A stretch of 64,000 nucleotides of DNA from Tropicimonas sediminicola (lineage in GTDB: Bacteria; Pseudomonadota; Alphaproteobacteria; Rhodobacterales; Rhodobacteraceae): positions 124,001 to 188,000 of the forward strand of contig NZ_FZOY01000003.1 in the NCBI RefSeq assembly GCF_900188335.1, in the 5' to 3' direction. How positions within the stretch are numbered: the stretch's first letter is position 1; each line of letters begins with the position of its first letter. This document shows positions 34,889-44,807 of this stretch, piece by piece. Under the pieces are notes generated by a model, which made no database searches, had not been told where the DNA came from, and was given only the letters and a program-made list of their open reading frames with translations. Position numbers and translations under genes: made by a program.

Positions 34889-34960
34889 GGCTCCCGCCCG
34901 TCGTCGCGGCCTTGCGGCCGCTCCTCCGGTTGGGCCGGGCGCCTGCGGCGGGCTTGCGTC
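34889..34960 (+). repeat. Intergenic structured repeat, family 1, copy C
   Basis: CTCCCGCCCGTCGTC (34891-34905), hairpin GCGGCC-ttgc-GGCCGC (34906-34921), then CTCCTCCGGTTGGGCCGGGCG. The flanks match the copies at 1.28 and 14.5 kb, but both stem arms are different and still pair. It occupies the 317-base gap between the DUF177 stop and rpmF; the other 200 bases of that gap should hold the rpmF promoter, which I could not pinpoint. Confidence 0.65.
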
Positions 34961-35000
34961 GCGCAGGCGGTGACGGGGCCGGTCCGGCCCCGGCGGGCGT

Positions 35001-35540
35001 TCAGGATTCCAGCCGCTTCTTGAGGTCGGCGAGGCCGGCGAAGGGTTTCACGTCCTCGTCGCGCAGCGGCTGGGTGTCGGGCGCGGCAAAGACCGCCTCG
35101 CCCAGCTCGGCGCCGTCGGCGCGCGGGAAGTCGGGGAGCGCCAGCGCCAGCGCCTCGGCGAGCACCGCGTCGAGGTCCAGCACCTCGGGCAGGGGCTCGA
35201 GGGAATCGTCCTCGGGCATTTCCGCCTCGGCCTCGTCGGAGACCGAATAATCGGCGGTGTAGCGACGGACCACCGGCGCCTCGATGCGGGTGGTCACGGG
35301 GGCCAGCGTCACCGAGCAGGGTTGCACGACGGTCGCACCGAGACGCGCTTCGAGCCGCCAGTCGCGTGGTCCGTCGGGGAACATTTGCCCTTCGAGCCGG
35401 AGCTTGCGAAGATCAATCAGGTCGAGTTCGCCGGCCAGATTCGCCATCGCCTCGGCATCGGGAACGATCTTGAAGGGCGTCGGCCGGGTCGTCGGCAGGC
35501 GCGAGAGCCTGAGCTTGGAAGGGGCGTCGGTTGAAGTCAT
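35001..35540 (-). CDS. DUF177 (YceD) family protein
   Basis: 179 residues from the ATG at 35540 (GGAACGACACCCC before it). YceD-like proteins are linked to rpmF in most bacteria and are thought to act in 23S rRNA metabolism or ribosome assembly; mechanism unknown. Features: LIDLRKLRLEGQMFPDGPRDWRLEARLGATVVQPCSVTLAPVTTRIEAPVVRRY (the conserved C-x-V-T-L core), then EVLDLDAVLAEALALALPDFPR. It precedes rpmF on the same strand but a repeat lies between. Divergent from the BamE-like gene. Confidence 0.88.
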   Translation of the reverse strand: MTSTDAPSKLRLSRLPTTRPTPFKIVPDAEAMANLAGELDLIDLRKLRLEGQMFPDGPRDWRLEARLGATVVQPCSVTLAPVTTRIEAPVVRRYTADYSVSDEAEAEMPEDDSLEPLPEVLDLDAVLAEALALALPDFPRADGAELGEAVFAAPDTQPLRDEDVKPFAGLADLKKRLES

Positions 35541-35625
35541 GGGGTGTCGTTCCTTTCTTGAAGAAAAGGATGCCATCGTTATAAGCCGAAAGGCAATTCG
35601 ACGATTACGTGACATGAGGGCAGAC

Positions 35626-36093
35626 ATGGGCAGGCAGTGCCGCGCGAATTTGGGCCGGGTGGTCCGGGCACTGTGTGCCGGGACCGTGCTCTCGGTCGCG
35701 ACCGCCTGTTCTCCGATCTATCGGGACCATGGATATGCGCCGAGCGACGAGGAGCTCTCCGAGGTCGTCGTGGGCGTGGATACCCGCGACTCGGTGGCCG
35801 AAACCGTGGGCACGCCGTCCTCTGCCGGGGTGCTGAACAACTCGGGCTACTACTATGTCTCGCAGCGGATGCGCACCTTCGGCTACCAGGAGACGGAGAT
35901 CGTCGACCGGCAGATCGTCGCGATCAGCTTCGATTCGAACGGGGTCGTGACCAACGTGGAGCGCTTCGGCCTGCAGGACGGCAAGGTCGTCGCGCTGTCG
36001 CGCCGGGTGACCGACAGCAACATCCAGGGCCTCGGCTTCCTGGCGCAGCTGCTGGGCAACGTCGGCCGCTTCGACATCGGCTCCAACCTCTGA
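35626..36093 (+). CDS. BamE/SmpA-like outer-membrane lipoprotein
   Basis: 155 residues from the ATG at 35626, five bases after GAGGG; an ATG four codons upstream is possible. The lipoprotein signal ends VATAC (Cys about 26). The mature part follows BamE: GVDTRDSVAETVGTPSSAGVLNNSGYYYVSQRMRTFGYQETEIVDRQIVAISFDSNGVVTNVERFGLQDG. BamE helps the BAM machine insert outer-membrane proteins. In E. coli it is shorter; alphaproteobacterial OmlA homologues are this size. Convergent with msrB. Confidence 0.87.
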   Translation: MGRQCRANLGRVVRALCAGTVLSVATACSPIYRDHGYAPSDEELSEVVVGVDTRDSVAETVGTPSSAGVLNNSGYYYVSQRMRTFGYQETEIVDRQIVAISFDSNGVVTNVERFGLQDGKVVALSRRVTDSNIQGLGFLAQLLGNVGRFDIGSNL

Positions 36094-36095
36094 GG

Positions 36096-36133
36096 CGCCC
36101 GAGCGCCGCGCCAGGGGCCGCGGCGCTCGGGCG
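36096..36133. terminator. Bidirectional terminator between the BamE-like gene and msrB
   Basis: CGCCCGAGCGCCGCG (36096-36110) is perfectly complementary to CGCGGCGCTCGGGCG (36119-36133): a 15-bp stem with an eight-base loop. It lies two bases after one stop and six before the other. No T-run on either side. Confidence 0.75.
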
Positions 36134-36139
36134 GGCAAC

Positions 36140-36553
36140 TCAGTCGTCGTCCTTTCCGCCGGTCTCGGGATCGAAGCGCAGCGCCACGCCGTTGATGCAG
36201 TACCGCAGGCCGGTCGGCGCGGGGCCGTCCGGGAAGACGTGCCCGAGGTGGCCGTCGCAGCGGGCGCAATGCACCTCCGTCCGCCGCATCCCGTAGCGCG
36301 TGTCCTCGCTCTCGCCGACGATCTCCGAATCCACCGGCTGGGTGAAGCTCGGCCATCCGCAGCCGGCGTCGAACTTGTCGGCCTGTTCGAACAGGGGCGC
36401 ACCGCAGCCGGCACAGCGGAAGGTGCCGGGGTCGGAGGGGAAATCGTCGTGGGTGAAGGGGCGTTCGGTGCCGTGATTGCGCATGACCTCGTAGCCCAGC
36501 GGGCCGAGCTCCTCGCGCCATTCCGCATCGCTCTTGCGGGTCTTGTCCGTCAT
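36140..36553 (-). CDS. msrB: Peptide-methionine (R)-S-oxide reductase
   Basis: 137 residues from the ATG at 36553 behind GGAAGGAACCGCA. Repairs R-methionine sulfoxide in proteins. Zinc is held by Cys47, Cys50, Cys96 and Cys99 (CAGC, CARC); the catalytic Cys119 lies in [23 protein letters not shown] and [17 protein letters not shown] are family blocks. No signal peptide, so cytosolic. The usual resolving Cys (GWPSF region C65) is present. Confidence 0.96.
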   Translation of the reverse strand: MTDKTRKSDAEWREELGPLGYEVMRNHGTERPFTHDDFPSDPGTFRCAGCGAPLFEQADKFDAGCGWPSFTQPVDSEIVGESEDTRYGMRRTEVHCARCDGHLGHVFPDGPAPTGLRYCINGVALRFDPETGGKDDD

Positions 36554-36743
36554 TGCGGTTCCTTCCTGTCGCGTCGGGTGTCCATCCGGACATATGGGGC
36601 CGGATGGCGCTGTTGCCAAAGCCGGACGTCGGGGGAGGGACGGCGCTTCACGTTGCTGTCACCTCTTGCATGTATCGCCCGGCCCAACCAGATTCGTTTC
36701 GCGGCGCCGCGCACTTGCGGCGGCCCGAAGGTGGAGCGCGCAC

Positions 36744-37475
36744 ATGCTCAAGTTGCGAAAGGGCCGGTATGCCGCCCGTGTCGCCGAAACAGAGGCCGAT
36801 GTGGCGGCGTCGCTGGCGCTGCGGGCGCTGTGTTTCCGGTATGGCGCCTCCGAGGATGGCGACCGGTTCGACGAGATCTGCCGTCACGTGCTGGTCGAAG
36901 ACAGCCGCGACGGTGCGCTTGTCTGCACCTTCCGGCTGTTGCCGCTGACCGGCGGGCAGGAGATCGCGCGCAGCTATTCGGCGCAGTTCTACGAGTTGTC
37001 GGCGCTGCACGACTTCGACGGGCCGATGGTGGAGATGGGGCGCTTCTGCATCGATCCCGAACGCCGCGACGCCGATATCCTGCGGGTCGCCTGGGGGGCG
37101 ATGACTTCCTTCGTCGACGAGACCGGGGTGGAGCTGCTGTTCGGCTGCTCCTCCTTCCAGGGCGTCGAGACGGCCGAGTATCGCGATGCCTTTGCCCTGC
37201 TGAAGGAGCGTCACCTCGGCCCCAAGCGCTGGCTGCCGCGGGTCAAGGCGCCCAACGTCTTCCGCTTCGCCCAGCGGCTGCGCCGCAAGCCCGACCTCAA
37301 GCAGGCGATGCTGGGAATGCCCCCGCTCCTGCGCACCTACCTGCTGATGGGCGGCTGGGTCAGCGACCATGCGGTGGTCGACCGCGACCTCGGAACGCTC
37401 CATGTCTTCACCGGGCTGGAGATCGGGGCGATCCCGCCCGCGCGCAAGCGGCTGCTGCGGGCGGTCGCGGGCTGA
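36744..37475 (+). CDS. olsB: Ornithine-acyl-ACP N-acyltransferase (ornithine lipid synthesis, OlsB-like)
   Basis: 243 residues from the ATG at 36744. OlsB attaches a 3-hydroxy fatty acid to the alpha-amino group of ornithine, giving lyso-ornithine lipid. The acyltransferase core is visible as GRYAARVAETEADVAASLALRALCFR, DEICRHVLVEDSRDGALVCTFRLLPL, MVEMGRFCIDPERRDADILRVAWG and ELLFGCSSFQGVETAEY. OlsA, the O-acyltransferase that finishes the lipid, is not adjacent. Ornithine lipids are known in Rhodobacterales, where phosphate limitation affects them. Divergent from msrB. Confidence 0.85.
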   Translation: MLKLRKGRYAARVAETEADVAASLALRALCFRYGASEDGDRFDEICRHVLVEDSRDGALVCTFRLLPLTGGQEIARSYSAQFYELSALHDFDGPMVEMGRFCIDPERRDADILRVAWGAMTSFVDETGVELLFGCSSFQGVETAEYRDAFALLKERHLGPKRWLPRVKAPNVFRFAQRLRRKPDLKQAMLGMPPLLRTYLLMGGWVSDHAVVDRDLGTLHVFTGLEIGAIPPARKRLLRAVAG

Positions 37476-37541
37476 GCCGGCAGGCTTGCTTTTGTCCGGC
37501 GCCGCGCCATCCTTGGACCGTAGCGGCGGGAGAGGTCCGAC

Positions 37542-38420
37542 ATGACAGGTGCAATCGCGGTTTCGGTTATCGTGCCGGCCTACCGGGCGCAGGCGCAGAT
37601 CGGCCGGGCCATCGCATCGGTCGCGCGCTGCGGGCTGCCGGCGGACGCGGTCGAGATCATCATCGCCTCGGACGACGGCAGCGACTATGCCGCGATCCTG
37701 CCGGACGGTCCGGGGCTGCGCTTCGCTCCGCCGGGGCCTGTAGCGACCGGGCCGGGACCTGCGCGCAACCGGGCGCTGGCGCTGGCCCGGGGCGAATTCG
37801 TGGCCTGCCTCGATGCGGACGACACCTGGGAGGCGGGTTATCTCGCGGCGTTGCTGCCCTTGGCGCGCGCCACGGGCCTCTGTTTCAGCGAAACCAGCGT
37901 GCTGCAGGAGGGCGAGGGACTCCTCCGCCTGCCGGGGGGCGCGCGTCTCGATCTGGAGACCCTCGGTGCCTGTGGGGCGAGCTTTCACGCCGTTCTGCCG
38001 CGCAACATGGCCGGCCCCTTCGCCGCAGCGCCCTCGCAGGATGTGCTGCATGCGGTGGAGGTGCTGGCGATGACCGGCGGCTCGGCGCCGGTGGGGCCGG
38101 TCGCCTACGAGCTGCACCTCTCGGCCGAGAGCGTTACCCGGGCGCCCGGCTTTTGCGAGCGGGTGGCGGAGGCCTATGCGGTGCACGCGGCGCGTATCCG
38201 AAGTGGGCAGACACGGGTGCCCGCGGCGATGGCCGAACGGGCGGCGCAGGTTTTCGAGGCGAAACAGCTGCTCAACGCGGCCTTCGCGGCCCAGGACCGG
38301 CATGCGACCTTCTACGGCTTCGTGGCGAGCCGGATCGAGGAGCGGGGCAGGGCGGCTGTCAGCCCCTCGACCGGCACCCTGACGCCGGCCTTCCCGGCAG
38401 GACACCTGCCGGCCGGGTGA
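37542..38420 (+). CDS. Glycosyltransferase family 2 protein
   Basis: 292 residues. IAVSVIVPAYRAQAQIGRAIASVARCGLPADAVEIIIASDDGSDY is the GT2 N-terminus; ATGPGPARNRALALARGEFVACLDADDTW gives the DxD(D) metal motif (DADD, about 88-91). The end is helical without membrane helices. The catalytic layout is that of small sugar transferases acting on lipid or protein. No cluster genes nearby. It follows olsB by 66 bases and may be co-transcribed. Confidence 0.85.
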   Translation: MTGAIAVSVIVPAYRAQAQIGRAIASVARCGLPADAVEIIIASDDGSDYAAILPDGPGLRFAPPGPVATGPGPARNRALALARGEFVACLDADDTWEAGYLAALLPLARATGLCFSETSVLQEGEGLLRLPGGARLDLETLGACGASFHAVLPRNMAGPFAAAPSQDVLHAVEVLAMTGGSAPVGPVAYELHLSAESVTRAPGFCERVAEAYAVHAARIRSGQTRVPAAMAERAAQVFEAKQLLNAAFAAQDRHATFYGFVASRIEERGRAAVSPSTGTLTPAFPAGHLPAG

Positions 38421-38484
38421 CGGCAGGCGCGTCCCCTCTCGCGGTGGCTTGACGGGGCATGCGGCGCCGACTACGCCGCCGCAC

Positions 38485-40320
<1,836 letters not shown>

Positions 40321-40449
40321 GGCCGCCACATCCCGCCTGCGGGCGCCGCTTTCCGGATTGGTGTAAATCCGCCGATGCCCCCGGTTTGTGGGCCTGTCTC
40401 CGATGTTCCGTGTTAGGCTGAGTCCGAGGACCTGGAGGGAGGTGGCCGG

Positions 40450-40806
40450 ATGACCGGCAGAAAAGGCATGGCGCGGGAGCAGATGCGCTCCGGCGACGCG
40501 ATGGAGCAACCGGTGGCGGGAGCCTGCGAGAGCGGGCTCGATTACGCGAACTGGCTGGGCAACGCCTGGGTCTATTGCCTGAGCGAGATGGGAACGGAAG
40601 TGTCCCATTTCATCGCCGACCGCATCCGGGAGGATGTGCGCACCCAGCACGCGATCCTGCACTGCAAGGATCCCGCGGGCATCCAGGAGATCCAGAAGGC
40701 CTTCATCGACAAGGCGATCTCCGACTACATCGCCGAGACAGGCCGCCTCGTCGAGATCGGCAAGCAGTTCCATCACCGCGATACACCGGAACGCGCCGAG
40801 CGGTAG
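40450..40806 (+). CDS. Phasin-like protein
   Basis: 118 residues. GGAGGGAGGTGGCCGG precedes the ATG. The sequence NWLGNAWVYCLSEMGTEVSHFIADRIREDVRTQHAILHCKDPAGIQEIQKAFIDKAISDYIAETGRLVEIG is all amphipathic helix and matches the phasin_2 pattern (x-Q-x-x-L-x-C-x-D-x-x-x-x-x-x-x-Q-x-x-F...Y-x-x-x-x). Phasins coat polyhydroxyalkanoate granules. No PHA synthase is near. If it is not a phasin it is another granule- or membrane-associated helix protein. Confidence 0.7.
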   Translation: MTGRKGMAREQMRSGDAMEQPVAGACESGLDYANWLGNAWVYCLSEMGTEVSHFIADRIREDVRTQHAILHCKDPAGIQEIQKAFIDKAISDYIAETGRLVEIGKQFHHRDTPERAER

Positions 40807-40929
40807 GCCCGCCGGTCCGGTCCGCGAAACAAGGTCTCTCACAGAGTGTTGAGGGGAGAGCCCCTGCCGTTGGCAAGGCTCCGCCCGTTTCCGTGGGGTC
40901 ATGGGCGGCGTATGGCCAAGGCATTGTTT

Positions 40930-40962
40930 GCTCACGGGGAAATCGACGGGTGAGCCCCTTTT
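40930..40962 (+). terminator. Terminator-like hairpin in the gap before the outer-membrane protein gene
   Basis: GCTCAC (40930-40935) pairs with GTGAGC (40950-40955), followed by CCCTTTT. A second hairpin CCCCGG-aaaa-CCGGGG lies at 40996-41011. They occupy the 249-base gap (40807-41055), which otherwise has GGGG/CCCC stems (about 40854-40864). It could end the phasin transcript or be part of a small RNA. Confidence 0.45.
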
Positions 40963-41055
40963 GCAGCTGCGGCATCGCTCCTAGGTGGGCTGTGGCCCCG
41001 GAAAACCGGGGGAAGAACCAACACCTGAGCAGCAGACCTCTACAAGGAAAGTACC

Positions 41056-41637
41056 ATGAACACCTTTGCGAAACGCGCTCTGGGCGCGACCGTTGGCCTG
41101 TCGCTGGCAGCTCCGGCCTTTGCCGGCTCCCTCGCAGAGCCCGTCATCGAGCCGGCGCCGGCTCCCGCGCCGGTGGTCGTGACGACCCCGTCGAATGACT
41201 GGACGGGTGGCTATGCCGGTCTTCAGCTCGGCTATGGCGAACTGACCGACAACCTCGAGGGTGACGATGTCATCGGCGGCGTGCGCGCCGGTTACGACTG
41301 GGATCTCGGCAACTGGGTCGTGGGTCTCGGTGCGGAAGCGAACTTCGGCAAGATCGAGACCGACGCGGGCGACCTCGATTCGCTGTCCACCCTGCGCGTG
41401 CGCGGCGGCTACGATTTCGGCCGCACGATGGTCTATGGCGTGACCGGTGCCAGCTATGCCGCCAGCGAAGACCTGAACGACTCCTGGGGCTATTTCGGCG
41501 GTATCGGCGTGGAAACCATGGTGACCGACTCGGTGAGCCTGTCCGGCGAGATCGCTGCGCACCGCTTCGACGACTACCAGGACTTTGGCCGTGTGGACGC
41601 GACCACCGCGACGATCGGCGTGAACTACCGGTTCTGA
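41056..41637 (+). CDS. Outer-membrane beta-barrel protein (Opa/porin-like)
   Basis: 193 residues. Signal peptide MNTFAKRALGATVGLSLAAPAFA, a Pro/Ala hinge (APAPAPVVVTTPSND), then eight alternating strands with the aromatic belt: GGYAGLQLGYGEL, GVRAGYDWDLGNWVVGLGAEANFG, LRVRGGYDFGRTMVYGVTGASYA, and a final IGVNYRF that ends in Phe, the BAM recognition signal. AAGGAAAGTACC precedes the ATG. It is a small barrel (no periplasmic OmpA domain). Function unknown; structural or adhesive. Confidence 0.9.
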   Translation: MNTFAKRALGATVGLSLAAPAFAGSLAEPVIEPAPAPAPVVVTTPSNDWTGGYAGLQLGYGELTDNLEGDDVIGGVRAGYDWDLGNWVVGLGAEANFGKIETDAGDLDSLSTLRVRGGYDFGRTMVYGVTGASYAASEDLNDSWGYFGGIGVETMVTDSVSLSGEIAAHRFDDYQDFGRVDATTATIGVNYRF

Positions 41638-41648
41638 CCGGAGTCGGA

Positions 41649-41677
41649 CGGGCGCCGAGATCCCCCATCGGCGCCCG
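41649..41677 (+). terminator. Hairpin after the barrel protein gene
   Basis: CGGGCGCCGA (41649-41658) pairs with TCGGCGCCCG (41668-41677), a perfect 10-bp stem, 11 bases after the stop codon. No T-run; probably a transcript 3' end. Confidence 0.65.
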
Positions 41678-41788
41678 CCAATCTTCCGGGCCGCCCCTGC
41701 CCCTGCAGGGGCTGGTCTGGAGCCTTCACTCCGTTATCCTTGCCCTTGAGCGCGCATCGGCGCTCGGACAAGGCCGGAGTGGCATCTC

Positions 41789-42196
41789 TTGACGACATCA
41801 TTGGTCAGAAGCGCCGTCCGCGCCGCGCTGGCAGCGGTTCTGCTCGCGGGCTGTACGCCGGTCGATCCGGCACTGGAGCCGTCCCTGGCCATCGAGTTCG
41901 AGGGCAACAGCCAGGGCAATGCCGCCGGTGGGGGAACGGGGCTCTCGCAGGCGCGCGCGCTGCCCGGGGCCAATCCCGCTTGGAACTCCGCCCAGCGGAT
42001 CCCCAATACCAACCCGCGCATCGTAACCAACAACGTTTACGGGCCGGGCCAGAGCTCCGACGCCTATGGCCAGGTGGTCCACCACAACCCCGGTCTGATC
42101 ATCGAGCAGACAGCGGTGGGATCGGGGGATTACCGGGACCAGTACGGCCGGCCCGTCACCTGCTACGGAAGTGGCATGGGCACCTACTGCCGCTGA
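41789..42196 (+). CDS. Putative lipoprotein
   Basis: 135 residues from a TTG at 41789 with GGAG about nine bases ahead; no in-frame ATG would keep the signal. MTTSLVRSAVRAALAAVLLAGC is a lipoprotein signal (lipobox LAGC, Cys22). The mature part is Asn/Gly-rich (GNSQGNAAGGGTGLSQARALPGANPAW) and disordered, with two Cys near the end (VTCYGSGMGTYC), probably a disulfide. No enzyme signature. Function unknown. Confidence 0.65.
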   Translation: MTTSLVRSAVRAALAAVLLAGCTPVDPALEPSLAIEFEGNSQGNAAGGGTGLSQARALPGANPAWNSAQRIPNTNPRIVTNNVYGPGQSSDAYGQVVHHNPGLIIEQTAVGSGDYRDQYGRPVTCYGSGMGTYCR

Positions 42197-42269
42197 GCCG
42201 ACCGGGCGCGCTTGTCTCCGGAAACCTGCCGTGATTGGGTCCGGCGAGGCATCACCACAGGAGCGCCCG

Positions 42270-43244
42270 ATGATCCGCTTTTCCGCCGCCGAGCTGGAAG
42301 CCGCCGCCACGCTGGTCCATGCGCAGGTGCCGCCGACCCCGCTGCATCACTGGCCATTGCTCTCCGAGGCCGTGGGCGCGGAGCTGTTGGTGAAGCACGA
42401 GAACCACGCGCCGACCGGTGCCTTCAAGGTGCGCGGCGGGGTGACCTTCATCGATTGGCTGCGCCGTACGGACCCGCACGCCGCCGGCATCTGCACCGCA
42501 ACGCGGGGCAATCACGGCCAGAGCCAGGCCCGCGCCGCCCGAGCCGCCGGGCTGCGGGCGCTGATCTACGTGCCGGAAGGCAATTCGCAGGAAAAGAACG
42601 CGGCGATGCGGGCCTTTGGCGGCGAACTGGTGGTGCATGGCTCCGATTTCGACGCGGCGCGGGAGGAGGCGTTTCGCGTGGCCGGGGCCGAGGGGCTGAC
42701 GATCGTGCCGCCGTTCCACCGGGAACTGGTGCGCGGCGTTGCGACCTACGGCTGGGAGATGTTCCGCGCCGCGCCCGACCTGGACACCGTCTACGTGCCG
42801 ATCGGCTGTGGCTCCGGCATCTGCGGCACGATCCTCGCACGCGATGCGCTCGGGCTGTCGACCCGCGTCGTGGGCGTGGTCTCGGAGCGTGCGGCCTGCG
42901 CGCAGCTTTCGGTCGCGGCCGGGGCGCTGGTCGAGACCGACACCGCCCGCACCTTTGCCGACGGGATGGCCGTGCGGGTCCCCGTGCAGGAGGCGCTCGA
43001 CATCTATTCAGCCGGCGCCGACCGGATCGTCACCGTCAGCGAGGACGAGATCGCCGAAGCCATTCGGCTGCTGTTCCGCGCCACGCACAATGTGGCCGAG
43101 GGGGCGGGCGCGGCGGCACTTGCGGCGCTGATGCAGGAGCGCGAGTCGATGGCGGGCCGCAAGGTCGGGGTCGTTCTCTCCGGCGGCAACGTGGATATGC
43201 CGCTCTTTCGTCAGATCCTCGGCGGAACCACCCCGGCGGTCTGA
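42270..43244 (+). CDS. Threonine/serine dehydratase (PLP fold type II)
   Basis: 324 residues from the ATG at 42270 behind AGGAGCGCCCG. Lys53 in NHAPTGAFKVRGGVTF forms the PLP aldimine; TRGNHGQSQA is the Asn loop; IGCGSGICGTI the phosphate-binding glycine loop. There is no ACT domain, so not the allosteric IlvA; it is the short catabolic/serine-racemase-like form. Likely substrate L-threonine or a 3-hydroxy amino acid (hydroxyaspartate not excluded). Monocistronic or followed by the Zn-peptidase after 98 bases. Confidence 0.87.
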   Translation: MIRFSAAELEAAATLVHAQVPPTPLHHWPLLSEAVGAELLVKHENHAPTGAFKVRGGVTFIDWLRRTDPHAAGICTATRGNHGQSQARAARAAGLRALIYVPEGNSQEKNAAMRAFGGELVVHGSDFDAAREEAFRVAGAEGLTIVPPFHRELVRGVATYGWEMFRAAPDLDTVYVPIGCGSGICGTILARDALGLSTRVVGVVSERAACAQLSVAAGALVETDTARTFADGMAVRVPVQEALDIYSAGADRIVTVSEDEIAEAIRLLFRATHNVAEGAGAAALAALMQERESMAGRKVGVVLSGGNVDMPLFRQILGGTTPAV

Positions 43245-43342
43245 GCGTTCTCTGTTGCGATCCCGTTGCCGCGCGCCGCGGTCTCGGGCATCAGAATGGG
43301 GGTGCCGTGCCCGATGCGGGCCGGTCAAACGGAGTGAACGAG

Positions 43343-44323
43343 ATGCAGCTCTACACTTGCCCGGCCTGCAACGCCCGGCTCTACTTCCGCAACTCCGTCT
43401 GCGGGGCCTGCGGCACGGCGGTCAGCTATGACGACACGCAGGACGCCTTCGTGACCGGTGCCGTGCCCTGCGCGAATGTCGACCGGATCGGGTGCAACTG
43501 GGTGGGCGACCCCGAAGCCGATGGGCTTTGCCGGTCCTGCCAGATGACCGACGTCGTGCCCGACCTCTCGATCGAGCCGAACCAGGAGCTCTGGGCGGAG
43601 GGAGAAGTGGCCAAGCGTTGGGCGCTGGCCAACCTGGCCCGCTGGGGCTGGTTCGGCGCCGAAGACACGGGCCAGCTGCCGGCCTTCCACTTCAAGTCCG
43701 AGCGCACCCGCAAGGGCCGCGAGCACGTGACGATGGGCCATGCCGCCGGCGTCATCACCCTCAACGTCGCCGAGGCGGATGACGCGATCCGGGTCCGCAA
43801 CCGGGAGATGCTCGACGAGGATTACCGGACGATGCTGGGGCACCTGCGCCATGAACTTGCGCATTTCCTGTTCGAACGGCTGGCCGAGGACCCGGCCTTT
43901 CCCGAGGCCTTTCGCGCGCTCTTCGGAGACGAACGGGCCGATTACGGCGAGGCGCTCGAGCGCCATTATGCCGACGGCCCGCGCGCCGGCTGGCAGGAGA
44001 TCTTCATCACCCCCTATGCCAGCGCCCATCCGCACGAGGACTGGGCCGAGACGGTGGCCCATCTCATCCACCTGACCGACATCGTGGATACCGCGGCCGC
44101 GGTGCAGGTCGCGTGGCCGACCGCCGCGTCCGTGCCGGCCGATGCCTATGCCACGACCGATGCCGAGGCCCTGATCGTCTCGGCGGTCGATCTCGGGATG
44201 GCCCTCAACCAGGTGAACCGGGCGATGGGGCTCGCGGACCTTTATCCTTTCGTGCTGACCGACGCCGTGCGGGACAAGCTGGAATTCGCCCACGGCTGGC
44301 TCAACCGAAAGGCGCGCGGCTAG
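43343..44323 (+). CDS. Zinc-binding metallopeptidase-like protein
   Basis: 326 residues from the ATG at 43343 behind GGAGTGAACG. An N-terminal zinc ribbon holds two CxxC pairs (Cys6/9, Cys20/23), and another Cys set follows (43, 51, 63, 66). The metalloprotease motif is HELAH (170-174) in MLGHLRHELAHFLFERL; a downstream HPHEDWAETVAHLIH adds a third ligand. This matches the family PF15887 (putative zinc-binding metallopeptidase). Substrate unknown. Cytosolic. Confidence 0.85.
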   Translation: MQLYTCPACNARLYFRNSVCGACGTAVSYDDTQDAFVTGAVPCANVDRIGCNWVGDPEADGLCRSCQMTDVVPDLSIEPNQELWAEGEVAKRWALANLARWGWFGAEDTGQLPAFHFKSERTRKGREHVTMGHAAGVITLNVAEADDAIRVRNREMLDEDYRTMLGHLRHELAHFLFERLAEDPAFPEAFRALFGDERADYGEALERHYADGPRAGWQEIFITPYASAHPHEDWAETVAHLIHLTDIVDTAAAVQVAWPTAASVPADAYATTDAEALIVSAVDLGMALNQVNRAMGLADLYPFVLTDAVRDKLEFAHGWLNRKARG

Positions 44324-44332
44324 GGCGGCGGA

Positions 44333-44677
44333 TCAGGCTGGATCGAGCCCGGCCTGTACCTTCTTCGGCAGGCTGGCGCGGATGATGCCGTAGGAGGTAC
44401 GAACGCGGTGCGCGGCTTCCTCCGCATCCACCGCGTCGAACGGCACCAGCACCCAGGAGCGGTGAAAATACGGCGCCTTCTCGAAGCGCCCGGTCTCGCG
44501 CAGCATCTCGGCGGTGGGCACGTCGGCGCATTTGACCGACACTCCGCGCCCCTCGGCACCGAGCGCGGCAAAGATCTTGCCGCCGACCTTCCAGATGTCG
44601 TGCCCCGGCCCGAAGGGCTCGGATACGTCCGCGCCCGGCAGGCCGGCGCAGAGGGCGTTGATCGAGTCGCGGTCCAT
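44333..44677 (-). CDS. MmcQ/YjbR family DNA-binding protein
   Basis: 114 residues from the ATG at 44677. CyaY-like fold of the YjbR family: INALCAGLPGADVSEPFGPGHDIWKVGGKIFAALG, VSVKCADVPTAEMLRETGRFEKAPYFHRSWVLVPFDAV. E. coli YjbR and the mitomycin-cluster MmcQ are known by structure only; DNA binding is proposed. Convergent with the Zn-peptidase, and divergent from the ChaC gene with 130 bases between starts. Function remains open. Confidence 0.88.
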   Translation of the reverse strand: MDRDSINALCAGLPGADVSEPFGPGHDIWKVGGKIFAALGAEGRGVSVKCADVPTAEMLRETGRFEKAPYFHRSWVLVPFDAVDAEEAAHRVRTSYGIIRASLPKKVQAGLDPA

Positions 44678-44807
44678 GCCGCGAGTGTGCCGCTCGCCGG
44701 ACGTTGCCGCAAGCCGGGCGTTCGACGCCTGTTCGCCGGTGATCTGGCTTTTCGGCCGCGCGGCGCTATCGTTCACTGCCCATGGTTTCATCCAAACGGG
44801 ACATATC

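Noticed and set aside
42212-43342. Extension of the Zn-peptidase frame back through the threonine dehydratase
   Set aside because: The extra part is Arg/Gly-rich shadow of the dehydratase; the ribosome site before 43343 fixes the start.
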